Assembly: GCF_002165135.1 (NCBI RefSeq)
Contig: NZ_NFZQ01000004.1
Coordinates: 248,001 to 312,000, forward strand
Length of the DNA: 64,000 nucleotides
DNA from: Pseudomonas sp. SID14000
Lineage (GTDB): Bacteria > Pseudomonadota > Gammaproteobacteria > Pseudomonadales > Pseudomonadaceae
Reading direction: 5' to 3'
A program made the translations under genes and the position numbers. Within the stretch, counting starts at the first letter, position 1, and each line of letters begins with the position of its first letter. This document shows, piece after piece, positions 26,970-36,435 of this stretch. The notes under the pieces were generated by a model. It saw only the letters and a program-made list of their open reading frames with translations, did not search any database and was not told the origin of the DNA.

Positions 26970-27041
26970 TCAACGATTGGCGAAGTACATCGTCACTTCA
27001 AAGCCGATGCGCAGGTCGGTAAAGGCGGGTTTAGTCCACAT
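26970..27041 (-). CDS. pqqA: PQQ precursor peptide PqqA (orphan copy)
   Basis: A 23-residue gene reading [20 protein letters not shown] then ANR and a TGA stop. It holds the invariant Glu16 and Tyr20 (E-V-T-M-Y) that PqqE cross-links to make pyrroloquinoline quinone. AAGAGGAA lies upstream of the ATG. It pairs with pqqD2 directly downstream, in the same direction, away from a full pqq operon. The promoter region carries a copy of the ped-locus motif (27113-27125). It is too short for routine gene callers. Confidence 0.92.
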   Translation of the reverse strand: MWTKPAFTDLRIGFEVTMYFANR

Positions 27042-27112
27042 GGGGCATTCCTCTTCTTGTGCCGGGCGATTCCGGTAGAGGCATTAATGCACGAGGGGCG
27101 ACGGGGCCGAAT

Positions 27113-27125
27113 GCTACTTTGGGAG
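27113..27125. promoter_or_regulatory. Ped-locus motif upstream of pqqA
   Basis: GCTACTTTGGGAG, preceded by CGAAT, about 72 bp before the pqqA start. It matches the consensus CTACYTTGGTAG shared by the alcohol-locus promoters. The rest of the 309-bp gap between pqqA and pedI holds a REP pair. Confidence 0.55.
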
Positions 27126-27194
27126 AGGTTTGCGGGGTGCGTTGGTAGGGGGCCTGTGAATCCTTGCGCAATAATCCTAAAAGGTTGCGCGATA

Positions 27195-27314
27195 CCTGTG
27201 GGAGCGGCCTTGCGTCGCGAAAGGGCCGCATGGCGGCCCCCGGCAATCTGTGCCGCATGACTGAAAACCTGGGGCTGCCATGCAGCCCTTTCGCGACGCA
27301 AGGCCGCTCCCACA
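27195..27314. repeat. REP/BIME pair
   Basis: Inverted copies CCTGTGGGAGCGGCCTTGCG and its mirror enclose two smaller hairpins (GGGCCGCATGGCGGCCC and GGGCTGCCATGCAGCCC). This is a different REP class from the one at 7663 (core GCCTTGCGTCGCG rather than GCTTTAGCCGCG). It lies between pqqA and pedI. Confidence 0.85.
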
Positions 27315-27350
27315 TTGTCCGCGTACCTTTGCGGATCGGCGCTTGAGAGA

Positions 27351-28871
27351 TTAGAAGAAGCCCAACGGGTTGATGTCGTAGCTCACCAGCAGGTTCTTGG
27401 TCTGCTGGTAGTGATCGAGCATCATCTTGTGCGTCTCACGGCCCACCCCGGACTTTTTGTAGCCGCCGAACGCGGCATGCGCCGGGTACAGGTGGTAGCA
27501 GTTGGTCCACACACGCCCTGCCTTGATCCCGCGGCCCATGCGATAAGCACGGTTGATGTCACGGGTCCACAGCCCCGCGCCCAGGCCAAACTCGCTGTCG
27601 TTGGCAATCGCCAGCGCTTCGGCTTCGTCCTTGAAGGTGGTCACGCCCACCACCGGGCCGAAGATCTCCTCCTGGAACACGCGCATCTTGTTGTTGCCCT
27701 TGAGCAGGGTCGGCTGGATGTAGTAACCGCTGGCCAGGTCGCCGTCGAGCCGCTCGGCACCACCACCGGTGAGCAGCTGCGCGCCCTCCTCCCGGGCAAT
27801 CTGCAGGTAGGAAAGGATCTTGTCGTATTGCTGCTCCGAGGCCTGGGCACCGACCATGGTCGCGGTGTCCAGCGGGTTGCCACGGGTGATCCTGGCGATC
27901 TTCTTCATCACCTCGGCCATGAACGGCTCGTAGATCGATTCCTGGATCAGCGCCCGCGACGGGCAGGTGCACACTTCGCCCTGGTTGAAGAACGCCAGCA
28001 CCAGGCCTTCGGCTGCCTTCTCGATGAACGCAGGCTCGGCCTGCATGATGTCTTCGAAGAAAATGTTCGGCGACTTGCCGCCCAGTTCGACGGTGGACGG
28101 GATGATGTTCTCGGCCGCGCACTTCATGATGTGCGAGCCCACCGGGGTGGAACCGGTAAAGGCGATCTTGGCGATGCGCTTGCTGGTGGCCAGGGCCTCG
28201 CCGGCTTCGCGGCCAAAGCCCTGGACGATGTTCAGTACGCCTGCAGGTAGCAGGTCGGCGATCAGCTCGGCGAAAATGGTGATCGATAGCGGCGTCTGCT
28301 CCGCCGGCTTGAGCACTACGCAGTTGCCGGCGGCCAGGGCCGGGGCGAGTTTCCAGGCGGCCATCAGCAGCGGGAAGTTCCACGGGATGATCTGCCCGAC
28401 CACACCCAGCGGCTCGTGGATGTGGTAGGCCACAGTGCCTTCGTTGATCTCGGCAGCGCCGCCTTCCTGGGCGCGGATGCAGCCGGCGAAGTAACGGAAG
28501 TGATCCGCCGCCAACGGCACGTCGGCATTGAGGGTTTCGCGCACGGCCTTGCCGTTGTCCCAGCTCTCGGTAACGGCCAGTACTTCCAGATTCTGTTCGA
28601 TACGGTCGGCGATCTTCAGCAGCACCAGGGCGCGATCCTGCACCGAAGTCTTGCCCCAGGCTTCGGCTGCGGCATGGGCGGCGTCCAAGGCCTGCTCGAT
28701 GTCCTGGGCGCCAGAGCGTGGGAACTCGGCAATCGGCTGGCCGTTGACCGGCGAGCTGTTGGTGAAGTACTGGCCGCCCAGCGGTGGCACGAACTCGCCG
28801 TTGATGAAATTGCCGTAGCGTGGTTTGAAGGAGACGATGGCGCCTGGGGTTCCGGGTTGTGCGTAGATCAT
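27351..28871 (-). CDS. pedI: NAD-dependent aldehyde dehydrogenase PedI
   Basis: This 506-residue aldehyde dehydrogenase contains the general base in [12 protein letters not shown] and the catalytic cysteine in [11 protein letters not shown]. The N-terminus [20 protein letters not shown] matches the ExaC/PedI group. It oxidises the aldehydes made by PedE or PedH to acids. It is leftward, downstream of pedH but separated from it by a strong terminator, so it probably has its own promoter, with a ped-locus motif about 105 bp upstream. Confidence 0.93.
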   Translation of the reverse strand: MIYAQPGTPGAIVSFKPRYGNFINGEFVPPLGGQYFTNSSPVNGQPIAEFPRSGAQDIEQALDAAHAAAEAWGKTSVQDRALVLLKIADRIEQNLEVLAVTESWDNGKAVRETLNADVPLAADHFRYFAGCIRAQEGGAAEINEGTVAYHIHEPLGVVGQIIPWNFPLLMAAWKLAPALAAGNCVVLKPAEQTPLSITIFAELIADLLPAGVLNIVQGFGREAGEALATSKRIAKIAFTGSTPVGSHIMKCAAENIIPSTVELGGKSPNIFFEDIMQAEPAFIEKAAEGLVLAFFNQGEVCTCPSRALIQESIYEPFMAEVMKKIARITRGNPLDTATMVGAQASEQQYDKILSYLQIAREEGAQLLTGGGAERLDGDLASGYYIQPTLLKGNNKMRVFQEEIFGPVVGVTTFKDEAEALAIANDSEFGLGAGLWTRDINRAYRMGRGIKAGRVWTNCYHLYPAHAAFGGYKKSGVGRETHKMMLDHYQQTKNLLVSYDINPLGFF

Positions 28872-28923
28872 GCTGAGCCTCTGCGGGTCGATGCCTGTCC
28901 AGCGACAGGCGATGAGCCGATGG

Positions 28924-28970
28924 TAAAAAGCCCCGCCTGCCGGGCGAATGCATCGTTGGCAGCGGGGCTC
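28924..28970 (-). terminator. Rho-independent terminator after pedH
   Basis: Read leftward, a GC-rich stem AGCCCCGC...GCGGGGCT is followed by TTTTT. It should stop pedH transcription before pedI. Confidence 0.75.
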
Positions 28971-28974
28971 TCGT

Positions 28975-28987
28975 CATTTGGTAGTAG
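28975..28987. promoter_or_regulatory. Ped-locus motif upstream of pedI
   Basis: CATTTGGTAGTAG matches the right half of the locus consensus (TTTGGTAG). It lies just upstream of the pedH terminator and about 105 bp before the pedI start. Confidence 0.45.
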
Positions 28988-29033
28988 GGCCGCTTGCCGC
29001 AGGGTCCCTGGCAGCAAGCGGCAGGTTGTCGGC

Positions 29034-30818
29034 TTAGCGACTGGCGCTTGCCGTTTGCAGTTGCTTGGGCAGCTTGAAGGTCCAGAGCATGCCGCCCTGG
29101 TTGAAGTCCTTGACCCGCTTGGCCACTTCGCCGCCCCACAGCGGCACCGCGCCGCCCCAGCCGGAAACCACCGAAACGTACTGTTCGCCGTCCATTTCCC
29201 AGGTGACTGGCGAGCCGAGCACGCCGGAGCCGGTCTGGAACTCCCAGACCTTGTCGCCGGTCCTGGCGTTGAACGCCTGCAGGAAGCCTTCCGGCGTACC
29301 GGTGAACACCAGGTTGCCCTTGGTGGTCAGCACTCCGCCCCACAGCGGCGCATAGTTCTTGTGGCGCCACACTTCCTTGCCGCTGACCGGGTCGATGGCG
29401 CGCAGCACGCCGATGTAGTCTTCGTTGAGCGGCTTGATGGTGAAGCCGGCGCCAAGGAACGCCGCGCCCTTCTTGTAGGCGATGCCTTCGTTCCAGATGT
29501 CCATGCCCCACTCGTTGGACGGTACGTAGAACAGCCCGGTGTCCTTGTTGTAGGCCATCGGCATCCAGTTCTTGGCACCGAGGAACGCCGGAGCGACGAA
29601 CACCGAGCTGCCCTTGGCCTCGCTACCCGGCGCCCCCGGCCGGCTGGCCTCGTTGTAGATCGGCCGGCCATCCTTGTCCAGGCCGGTGGCCCAGGTGATC
29701 TTGTCGACGAAGGGGAAGCCGCGGATGAACTTGCCGTTGGTGCGGTCCAGCACGTAGAAGAAGCCGTTGCGGTCTGCAGTGGCGGCGGCCTTGACCTCTT
29801 TGCCGCCGTCCTTGTAGTTGAACGAAATCAGCTCGTTGACGCCGTCGAAGTCCCAGCCGTCATGCGGCGTGCTCTGGAAGTGCCACTTGATGGTGCCATC
29901 GTCCGGGTTCAGGGCCAGGCGCGACGAGGAATACAGGTTGTCCCCCGGACGCAGGTGCGAGTTCCACGGTGCCGGGTTGCCGGTGCCGAACAGGATCAGG
30001 TTGGTTTCCGGGTCGTAGTAGCCGCCCAGCCAGGGCGCCGCGCCACCGGTCTTCCACAGGTCGCCGGGCCAGGTCTTGCCCGCCTCGCCGCCGGAAATGC
30101 CGTTCTCGATCGCCTTGCCGTCCTTGTACACGTAGCCCATGTGCCCTTCCACGGTCGGGCGCATCCACAGCAGTTCGCCGTTTTCCGGGTTGTAGGCCTG
30201 GATCTTGCCCACCACGCCGAATTCGCCGCCGGCGACGCCGGTGATCAGCTTGCCGTTGACGATCATCGGCGCGGCGCTGATGGAATAGCCTTCCTTGTGG
30301 TCGGCCACCTTCTTGCTCCATACCACCTTGCCGGTGTCCTTGTTCAACGCCACCAGCTTGGCATCGAGGGTGCCGAAGAACACCAGGTCGCCGTACAGCG
30401 CCACACCGCGGTTGATCACGTCGCAGCACGGGCGAATGTCATCGGGCAGGCGCGCATCGTATTGCCACAACTTCTTGCCAGTGCGGGCGTCCACGGCGAA
30501 CACCCGCGAGTAGGAGCCGGTCAGGTACATCACCCCGTCCTTGACCAGCGGCTGGGCCTGCTGCCCGCGCTGCTTCTCACCGCCGAAGGAAAACGCCCAG
30601 ACCGGCCGCAGGTCCTTGACGTTGTCGACATTGAGCAGGTTCAGCGGGCTGTAGCGCTGGCCCTGCACGCCCAGGCCATTGGTCACGATCTGCTGCGGGT
30701 TCTTCGGGTCCTGGAGAATTTCTTCATTGCTGACAGCGGCGTGGGCCGCGCCGGCAAGCAGCATGGCGCTGAGCACCAGGCTCAAGGCGAACACGGGACG
30801 ACGTGGGGATCGGGTCAT
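29034..30818 (-). CDS. pedH: Lanthanide-dependent PQQ alcohol dehydrogenase PedH
   Basis: This 594-residue periplasmic quinoprotein has a signal peptide to about residue 29 (LLAGAAHA), an eight-bladed beta-propeller with W-motifs, and the vicinal disulfide cysteines 131-132 (RPCCDV). The catalytic Asp323 lies in WDFDGVNE; the extra Asp325 two residues on is the mark of lanthanide-dependent enzymes (XoxF, PedH). It oxidises a wide range of alcohols and aldehydes and passes electrons to cytochrome c. The ATG at 30818 gives the signal peptide; an upstream reading from 30902 does not. A terminator follows. Confidence 0.95.
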   Translation of the reverse strand: MTRSPRRPVFALSLVLSAMLLAGAAHAAVSNEEILQDPKNPQQIVTNGLGVQGQRYSPLNLLNVDNVKDLRPVWAFSFGGEKQRGQQAQPLVKDGVMYLTGSYSRVFAVDARTGKKLWQYDARLPDDIRPCCDVINRGVALYGDLVFFGTLDAKLVALNKDTGKVVWSKKVADHKEGYSISAAPMIVNGKLITGVAGGEFGVVGKIQAYNPENGELLWMRPTVEGHMGYVYKDGKAIENGISGGEAGKTWPGDLWKTGGAAPWLGGYYDPETNLILFGTGNPAPWNSHLRPGDNLYSSSRLALNPDDGTIKWHFQSTPHDGWDFDGVNELISFNYKDGGKEVKAAATADRNGFFYVLDRTNGKFIRGFPFVDKITWATGLDKDGRPIYNEASRPGAPGSEAKGSSVFVAPAFLGAKNWMPMAYNKDTGLFYVPSNEWGMDIWNEGIAYKKGAAFLGAGFTIKPLNEDYIGVLRAIDPVSGKEVWRHKNYAPLWGGVLTTKGNLVFTGTPEGFLQAFNARTGDKVWEFQTGSGVLGSPVTWEMDGEQYVSVVSGWGGAVPLWGGEVAKRVKDFNQGGMLWTFKLPKQLQTASASR

Positions 30819-30926
30819 GACGGCTACCTTTGGTTTTTTGTTGTATCCGGGAAAACTTCCCGGTGTGTCGGGAATTCTTGGTCCCGACCTGCTTGCCAAC
30901 AATTGCCCGCAGTGCGGAGTTTTCTA

Positions 30927-30939
30927 GTTCCTTGGTATC
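30927..30939. promoter_or_regulatory. Ped-locus motif upstream of pedH
   Basis: GTTCCTTGGTATC fits the locus consensus CTACYTTGGTAG with three changes and lies about 110 bp before the pedH start, beside a REP element. Confidence 0.45.
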
Positions 30940-30958
30940 AGTGAACTTGCGCGGTACT

Positions 30959-31004
30959 TGTAGGAGCGGCCTTGTGTCGCGTAAGGGCTGCAAAGCAGCC
31001 CCGG
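30959..31004. repeat. REP element
   Basis: A single copy TTGTAGGAGCGGCCTTGTG with TCGCG and an inner hairpin GGGCTGCAAAGCAGCCC. It is of the same class as the pair at 37125. Confidence 0.8.
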
Positions 31005-31039
31005 CAGTTTCAGCTATGGGCGCAAGTCCAGAGACCTCG

Positions 31040-31972
31040 TCAGCCCTTGCTGTCCATGCGCCGCAGCTGCTGGCGTTCGTAGCGGGGATACAGGTGGCTG
31101 ACACTGCGAATCAGCTCGTATCGGGTCAGGCTGATACCGGCAAACCGCTCGGGTATCGGGCTGCGGATCATCTCGGCCATGTCATCGCCACGCGCCGCGC
31201 CGTCACGCATCAACCCATCCAGCCAGCCCAGGTAATCACGCATCTGCGCAAACGGCCCGGCATCGCTGGCCAGCGGCCCGTGACCGGGTACCAGCTGCTT
31301 CCAGGGCAGCACTTGCAAGGTGTCCAGGTCCTTCAGCCACACCTCCAGCCCCGGAGTGTTGGGCGTGGTCAGCGCGCGCTCGTGAAACACCAGGTCGCCG
31401 GCGAACAGCACGCCGGTGCTTTCATCCAGAATCGCCAGGTCGGCACCGGTATGCCCGCCCAGCGCCAGCAGCCGCAGGCGGTGCCCGCCCACCTCGTGGA
31501 TACCCGGTTCCAGCATCCGGGTCGGCAACACCACCTCGGTACCGCGCATCCAGTCGCCGACCAGGCGGTACATGTTCTCGGCCATGGCCTCGCCCTGCTG
31601 GTGCAACAGCTCGCGGGTACCGGCCAGGGCGCCGATGGGTACATCGGCAAAGGCCTGGTTGCCCAGCACATGGTCAGGGTGATGATGGGTCAGCAGCACT
31701 TCGACCACCGGCTTGTCGGTGGTGGCGGCAATGGCCTGGCGCATGGCTTCGCCGTAGCGTTTCGACGGCCCGCTGTCGATCACCACCACACCGCTGTCGG
31801 TGACGATGAACGCGGTGTTGACGATATTGCCGCCGTTATCCTTGGCGAAATTGTCGGTGCTGCCCTCCAGCAACCAGGTGCCCTCGGCGATCTGTCGAGG
31901 CTTGAGCTGATAGTCCAGGTCTGCCCAGGCCGGCAGGCCCAGGCACAGCAGCAATAGCAGAATGCAACGCAT
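31040..31972 (-). CDS. Quinoprotein relay system zinc metallohydrolase
   Basis: The 310-residue exported metallo-beta-lactamase-fold protein has a signal peptide MRCILLLLLCLGLPAWA and the metal motif LLTHHHPDHVLGN (about residues 92-104). Further ligands are in LGGHTGAD and PGHGPL. Proteins of this type travel with PQQ alcohol dehydrogenases and the SoxYZ-like carrier as a quinoprotein relay set. Their reaction is not established; by analogy to Sox systems it may cleave a carrier-bound intermediate. It is the last gene of the leftward run that starts at pedF. Confidence 0.88.
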   Translation of the reverse strand: MRCILLLLLCLGLPAWADLDYQLKPRQIAEGTWLLEGSTDNFAKDNGGNIVNTAFIVTDSGVVVIDSGPSKRYGEAMRQAIAATTDKPVVEVLLTHHHPDHVLGNQAFADVPIGALAGTRELLHQQGEAMAENMYRLVGDWMRGTEVVLPTRMLEPGIHEVGGHRLRLLALGGHTGADLAILDESTGVLFAGDLVFHERALTTPNTPGLEVWLKDLDTLQVLPWKQLVPGHGPLASDAGPFAQMRDYLGWLDGLMRDGAARGDDMAEMIRSPIPERFAGISLTRYELIRSVSHLYPRYERQQLRRMDSKG

Positions 31973-32012
31973 GACGGGCGCCTCTGGTCAGGGATGGAGT
32001 CGGGCAGCACGC

Positions 32013-32780
32013 TCAGGGCACTGCCGCCTCGAACTGGTTGCCGCTGTTGTCCTGCAACACCAACCGGGTCGGCCCGGGGCCCTGGATGTCGAAGCCCAGG
32101 TTGGGGTTTTCGCTGACCGCCGGGTACAGCTCCAGGCTGGCCAGGCGCTGGCCGTCAGCATCCTGCAGCTCGGCATGGTTGAGGAAGAATTCGGGGATAC
32201 CACTGACCAGGCCGTTGTCCATCGGGTGGGCCACCTGCAGGCGCAGGCGGCTGCTGTCGCCGCGCGGGTAGCGCCCGCCCAGGACTTCGCCAAGGTGCTC
32301 TTCCCAACCGGGCTGAGTGCGTACCACGCTGGGCGCGGTACAACCGCCGCCGGCGGCATCGATCAGGGTCGAGCCGACATGCCACAGGCCGTCGCGCGTC
32401 AGCACCGCAGCACGCAATGGCGTGGCCTGTTCGACGCGGATGCGGATCGACAACCAGGGCAACACACGTTCGCCGGGCTGGAAGTCGACAATGCGCGGCA
32501 GCGGGTTGAGTTCGGCCCAGGCGAGCATCCGCACCACCTCGCCACTGAACGCCCGGGCGTCGATCTCCAGCGGCACCTGGCGGGCGTCCTCGGCAAACGG
32601 CGGCGCCAGCAGCTTGACCCGGTCATCGAAGACGAACGCGGCCTGGCCCAGCAGCTGCTTGTGGTAGAAGTCCCACATCACCGACGGCACCGGGTCCTTA
32701 TGGTTACTCGGCTCGCTGGCCTGGGCCTGCACGGCCCAGGGCATCCAGCAGGCCAGCAGGAAAGTCGCTCGCCAGTTCAT
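32013..32780 (-). CDS. SoxYZ-like carrier protein, quinoprotein-associated
   Basis: The 255-residue exported protein has a signal peptide ending VQAQA and a SoxY-like domain carrying GGGCTAPSV near residue 150, where the cysteine would hold a covalent intermediate. A SoxZ-like immunoglobulin-type domain follows to the C-terminus. The fused arrangement matches the quinoprotein dehydrogenase-associated SoxYZ-like family. In sulfur oxidation this cysteine carries thiosulfate, but no other sox gene is present, so the cargo here is unknown. Confidence 0.88.
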   Translation of the reverse strand: MNWRATFLLACWMPWAVQAQASEPSNHKDPVPSVMWDFYHKQLLGQAAFVFDDRVKLLAPPFAEDARQVPLEIDARAFSGEVVRMLAWAELNPLPRIVDFQPGERVLPWLSIRIRVEQATPLRAAVLTRDGLWHVGSTLIDAAGGGCTAPSVVRTQPGWEEHLGEVLGGRYPRGDSSRLRLQVAHPMDNGLVSGIPEFFLNHAELQDADGQRLASLELYPAVSENPNLGFDIQGPGPTRLVLQDNSGNQFEAAVP

Positions 32781-32876
32781 CGCCTACTCCCATTAATCAA
32801 CACGGATCTCACTGACTTTGCCCGCTCCCACAGGGGGATGTGTTGCCTTTAGAAACCCGCAAGCCTGCACAGCTTG

Positions 32877-33752
32877 TTACTGGTACATCTCCGGCACCTG
32901 GTAACGCAGGCCGTAACTGGCATAAATCGCCTTCATCCGCCCATCACGAATCAACGCCTCAAGCGCCTCCTCCACCGCATAGGCCAGCTGCCGGTTGCTT
33001 TCATGCACCGCCATGCCGATCTCCCAGGCCTGCTTGCCAAGGTTCGGGTAGGCGTTTTCCGCCAGGGCCAGTTGCGGGTCGGCAGCCTGGTGCACTTGCC
33101 AGTCAACCTCACCGCGCATCGCCATCACCGCGTCCACCTGGCCGGCCTGCATGGCACCGAAGGCCTGCTGCACATTGGGGTAATGATGGGTTTTGGCACT
33201 CAGCATGCCGTTGAACACAGAAGTCAGGTAGAACGACGGCACGCTGTCCACCTCGACCCCGATCGGGTGCTGCTGGAACACCGCGACACTGGCCACCGAG
33301 GGCAGGCGGCGGCGATCGTAGGCAACCTGCCAACGCTCCTCCTGATAGGGGCCGAACATGACCACCTGGGCGTTTTCCAACTCGCCCATCTCATTGCGCC
33401 GCTGCGCGTAGGCGTGGTCGTACGGCACCCGCATCATCAGGTCGGCCAGTTGCTGGTGGCGCAGCGGGCTGCCGCGCCAGATGTAGTCGCGCAGATCGTC
33501 GTCGAGCTTTTCCCCAGGTGGCGCCCAGATCAGCTGCAAGCGCACCCCCAAAGCCGTGGCCAGGGCCTGGGCCAGTTCCACGTCGACACCGCGCGGCTGG
33601 CCGTGGTCCTCGAAGCTGTAGGGCGCGAAGTCCTTGTACACCGCTACCTTCAGTTCACCGGCGGCGATGATCGCGTCGTAGCTGCGCACCTGCGCCTGCA
33701 CCGCCGCGCAGCACAACAGCAGGCCGCTGAACAGCACCGCCAACAGACGCAT
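32877..33752 (-). CDS. Quinoprotein-associated periplasmic binding protein
   Basis: This is a 291-residue SBP_bac_3-type protein with a signal peptide (MRLLAVLFSGLLLCCAAVQA) and the fold marks LKVAVYKDFAPYSFED and GVDVELAQALA. It belongs to the binding proteins found only beside PQQ dehydrogenases (XoxJ/MxaJ-like), which probably help mature or activate the dehydrogenase rather than feed a transporter. The ATG at 33752 has GAGGA 9 bp upstream; another ATG at 33761 overlaps the pedF stop but sits right against that site. Confidence 0.87.
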   Translation of the reverse strand: MRLLAVLFSGLLLCCAAVQAQVRSYDAIIAAGELKVAVYKDFAPYSFEDHGQPRGVDVELAQALATALGVRLQLIWAPPGEKLDDDLRDYIWRGSPLRHQQLADLMMRVPYDHAYAQRRNEMGELENAQVVMFGPYQEERWQVAYDRRRLPSVASVAVFQQHPIGVEVDSVPSFYLTSVFNGMLSAKTHHYPNVQQAFGAMQAGQVDAVMAMRGEVDWQVHQAADPQLALAENAYPNLGKQAWEIGMAVHESNRQLAYAVEEALEALIRDGRMKAIYASYGLRYQVPEMYQ

Positions 33753-33757
33753 GGCCG

Positions 33758-34219
33758 TCATTCCTCGACGTGCACGCTGTCCAGGTAGGTGCGCACCGCC
33801 CACAGGGCTTCCTGGCTCAGGTAGTCGGCCATCTTCGGCATGTACACCCGGCCGTCGCGGACGGCACCGTGGCGCACCCGCTCGACGAACCATTCATCCC
33901 CGGCCTCGCCGGCATCGAGCATGCGCAAATCCGGGGCGATACCGCCAGACTTGGCCTCCAGGCCATGGCAGGCGGCGCAGTTCTGGTTGTAGGCCGAGGC
34001 GCCGATTTCCACCGCCTTATCGCGCTCGGGAGAAGTGCGATACGGGTTGACCGCCGCCCAGCCGTCGCCATCCAGGGTTACGCCGGCGTCCTTGATCGGG
34101 GTCAGGCCCTGGGTTTCCACGGCCTGGGGCACCACGTTGCCATGTGCCCAGGCCGTGCCGGTCAGCACTGCACTGGCAAGCAGCCCGGCAGCCAGCAAGA
34201 CGTTGCGTTTTGTTGTCAT
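33758..34219 (-). CDS. pedF: Cytochrome c PedF, electron acceptor for PedE/PedH
   Basis: The 153-residue periplasmic c-type cytochrome has a signal peptide to about residue 25 (GTAWA), a single heme-binding CAACH near residues 82-86 and a distal methionine in MPKM. It corresponds to cytochrome c550 (ExaB/PedF), which takes electrons from reduced PQQ in the dehydrogenase. It is divergent from pedE and first in the leftward relay operon. Confidence 0.93.
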   Translation of the reverse strand: MTTKRNVLLAAGLLASAVLTGTAWAHGNVVPQAVETQGLTPIKDAGVTLDGDGWAAVNPYRTSPERDKAVEIGASAYNQNCAACHGLEAKSGGIAPDLRMLDAGEAGDEWFVERVRHGAVRDGRVYMPKMADYLSQEALWAVRTYLDSVHVEE

Positions 34220-34473
34220 TTTTATGCCCTCACGATTGCACGCCAGGCCTCAACCACAGAGGCCGTGCCGCCATCTTAGAAACAGCCCGCAGGCGGCCGA
34301 ATGCTGCTTTGGTGGCCGCGCCTTACTCCCTTGGTAGTAGGGCTTGTGGCGAAGGGCCAAATGAGGTGCCCTGCGGGAACTATTCCCGGCAAGGGCGGGA
34401 CTTTTTCCGTATCCGGCAACGCCCGCCCCGTCCCACCCTGTGCAGGCCAAAACCTCCACTGGGAACTGCAACC
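34220..34473. promoter_or_regulatory. pedF/pedE divergent promoter region with two motif copies
   Basis: The 254-bp region carries GCTGCTTTGGTGG at 34303-34315 (nearer pedF, with the CGAAT prefix seen at other sites) and ACTCCCTTGGTAG at 34325-34337. The copies are 22 bp apart, two helical turns, and lie about 140-170 bp before pedE and 85-115 bp before pedF. Confidence 0.6.
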
Positions 34474-36369
34474 ATGACAACAAGAACGCTACCCGCCCTT
34501 TCCCCTCTGGCTCTGAGCGTGCGGGCATTGCTGCTGGCCGGTAGCCTGGCCCTGGGCAACGTGGCCACAGCGGCCACCGCCCCAGCGGCACCTGCCAGCA
34601 AGAACGTGACCTGGGAAGACATCGCCAACGACCACCTGACCACCCAGGACGTGCTGCAATACGGCATGGGCACCAACGCCCAGCGCTGGAGCCCACTGGC
34701 CCAGGTCAATGACAAGAACGTGTTCAAGCTGACCCCGGCGTGGTCCTATTCCTTCGGCGACGAGAAGCAGCGCGGCCAGGAATCCCAGGCCATCGTCAGC
34801 GACGGCGTGGTCTACGTCACTGGCTCCTATTCGCGGGTATTTGCCCTTGATGCGAAAACCGGCAAGCGACTGTGGACCTACAACCACCGCCTGCCGGACA
34901 ACATTCGCCCCTGCTGCGATGTGGTCAACCGCGGCGCGGCAATCTACGGTGACAAGATCTACTTCGGTACCCTCGACGCGCGGGTCATCGCCCTCGACAA
35001 GCGCACCGGCAAAGTGGTGTGGAACAAGAAATTCGGCGACCACAGTGCCGGCTACACCATGACGGGCGCGCCGGTGCTGATCAAGGACAAGGCCACCGGC
35101 AAGGTGCTGCTGATCCACGGCAGCTCCGGCGATGAATTCGGCGTGGTCGGCCAACTGTTCGCCCGCGACCCGGAAACCGGCGAAGAGGTCTGGATGCGAC
35201 CCTTCGTCGAAGGCCACATGGGCCGCCTGAACGGCAAGGACAGCACGCCGACCGGTGACGTCAAAGCGCCGTCCTGGCCGGACGACTCCACCACCGAAAC
35301 CGGTAAGGTCGAAGCCTGGAGCCACGGCGGCGGCGCGCCTTGGCAAAGCGCCAGCTTCGACCCCGAGACCAATACCATCATTGTTGGCGCCGGCAACCCC
35401 GGCCCCTGGAACACCTGGGCACGTACGTCGAAGGACGGCAACCCGCATGACTTCGACAGCCTGTACACCTCAGGGCAGGTCGGCGTCGACCCGAGCACCG
35501 GCGAGGTGAAGTGGTTCTACCAGCACACGCCCAACGATGCCTGGGATTTCTCCGGCAACAACGAACTGGTGCTGTTCGACTACAAGGACAAGGACGGCAA
35601 GCTGGTCAAGGCCACTGGCCACGCCGACCGCAACGGTTTCTTCTACGTGGTGGACCGCAGCAACGGCAAACTGCAGAACGCCTTCCCCTTCGTCGACAAC
35701 ATCACCTGGGCCAGCCACATCGACCTCAAGACCGGGCGACCGGTGGAGAACCCAGGGCAGCGCCCGGCCAAACCGCTGCCGGGCGAAACCAAGGGCAAGC
35801 CGGTGGAAGTCTCGCCACCGTTCCTTGGCGGCAAGAACTGGAACCCCATGGCCTACAGCCAGGACACCGGCCTGTTCTACATCCCCGGCAACCAGTGGAA
35901 GGAGGAGTACTGGACCGAGGAAGTGAACTACAAGAAAGGCTCGGCCTACCTGGGCATGGGTTTCCGCATCAAGCGCATGTACGACGACCACGTCGGCACC
36001 TTGCGCGCCATGGACCCGAGCACCGGCAAGCTTGTGTGGGAGCACAAGGAGCACCTGCCGCTGTGGGCCGGCGTGCTGGCAACCAAGGGCAACCTGGTGT
36101 TCACCGGCACCGGCGACGGCTTCTTCAAGGCCTTCGACGCCAAAACGGGCAAGGAGCTGTGGAAGTTCCAGACCGGCAGCGGCATCGTCTCGCCGCCGAT
36201 CACCTGGGAACAGGACGGCGAGCAGTACATCGGCGTGACCGTGGGCTACGGCGGCGCGGTGCCGCTGTGGGGCGGCGACATGGCCGAGCTGACCAAGCCG
36301 GTAGCCCAGGGCGGTTCGTTCTGGGTGTTCAAGATCCCCAGCTGGGACAACAAGACTGCACAGCGTTGA
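34474..36369 (+). CDS. pedE: Calcium-dependent PQQ alcohol dehydrogenase PedE
   Basis: This 631-residue periplasmic quinoprotein dehydrogenase (ExaA type) has a signal peptide ending VATAA (about residue 34), a propeller of W-motif blades, and adjacent cysteines 147-148 (RPCCDV). The catalytic Asp358 is in WDFSGNNE; the position two residues on is Ser360 instead of Asp, which marks a calcium enzyme, in contrast to PedH. It oxidises ethanol, 2-phenylethanol and other alcohols. The ATG at 34474 gives the signal peptide. A terminator follows. Confidence 0.95.
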   Translation: MTTRTLPALSPLALSVRALLLAGSLALGNVATAATAPAAPASKNVTWEDIANDHLTTQDVLQYGMGTNAQRWSPLAQVNDKNVFKLTPAWSYSFGDEKQRGQESQAIVSDGVVYVTGSYSRVFALDAKTGKRLWTYNHRLPDNIRPCCDVVNRGAAIYGDKIYFGTLDARVIALDKRTGKVVWNKKFGDHSAGYTMTGAPVLIKDKATGKVLLIHGSSGDEFGVVGQLFARDPETGEEVWMRPFVEGHMGRLNGKDSTPTGDVKAPSWPDDSTTETGKVEAWSHGGGAPWQSASFDPETNTIIVGAGNPGPWNTWARTSKDGNPHDFDSLYTSGQVGVDPSTGEVKWFYQHTPNDAWDFSGNNELVLFDYKDKDGKLVKATGHADRNGFFYVVDRSNGKLQNAFPFVDNITWASHIDLKTGRPVENPGQRPAKPLPGETKGKPVEVSPPFLGGKNWNPMAYSQDTGLFYIPGNQWKEEYWTEEVNYKKGSAYLGMGFRIKRMYDDHVGTLRAMDPSTGKLVWEHKEHLPLWAGVLATKGNLVFTGTGDGFFKAFDAKTGKELWKFQTGSGIVSPPITWEQDGEQYIGVTVGYGGAVPLWGGDMAELTKPVAQGGSFWVFKIPSWDNKTAQR

Positions 36370-36374
36370 CCTGG

Positions 36375-36403
36375 GCGGGGAGCGGGCCTGCGCCCCTCCC
36401 CGC
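36375..36403 (+). terminator. Probable terminator after pedE
   Basis: The stem GCGGGGAG (36375-36382) pairs with CTCCCCGC (36396-36403), followed by a pyrimidine-rich tract TTCTGCCTTTCT rather than a pure T-run. Some read-through into the pentapeptide gene is likely. Confidence 0.55.
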
Positions 36404-36435
36404 TTCTGCCTTTCTCCTGCCAGGAGCCTTTCACC

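Noticed and set aside
27559..29511. Leftward 650-codon frame across pedI and pedH
   Set aside because: It runs in another frame through both genes and across the pedH terminator; the real frames match known families end to end.
28416..30944. Long rightward open frame of 842 codons over pedH
   Set aside because: It is antisense to PedH and pedI, rich in Val/His/Asp/Gly as shadow frames are, and has no recognisable fold.
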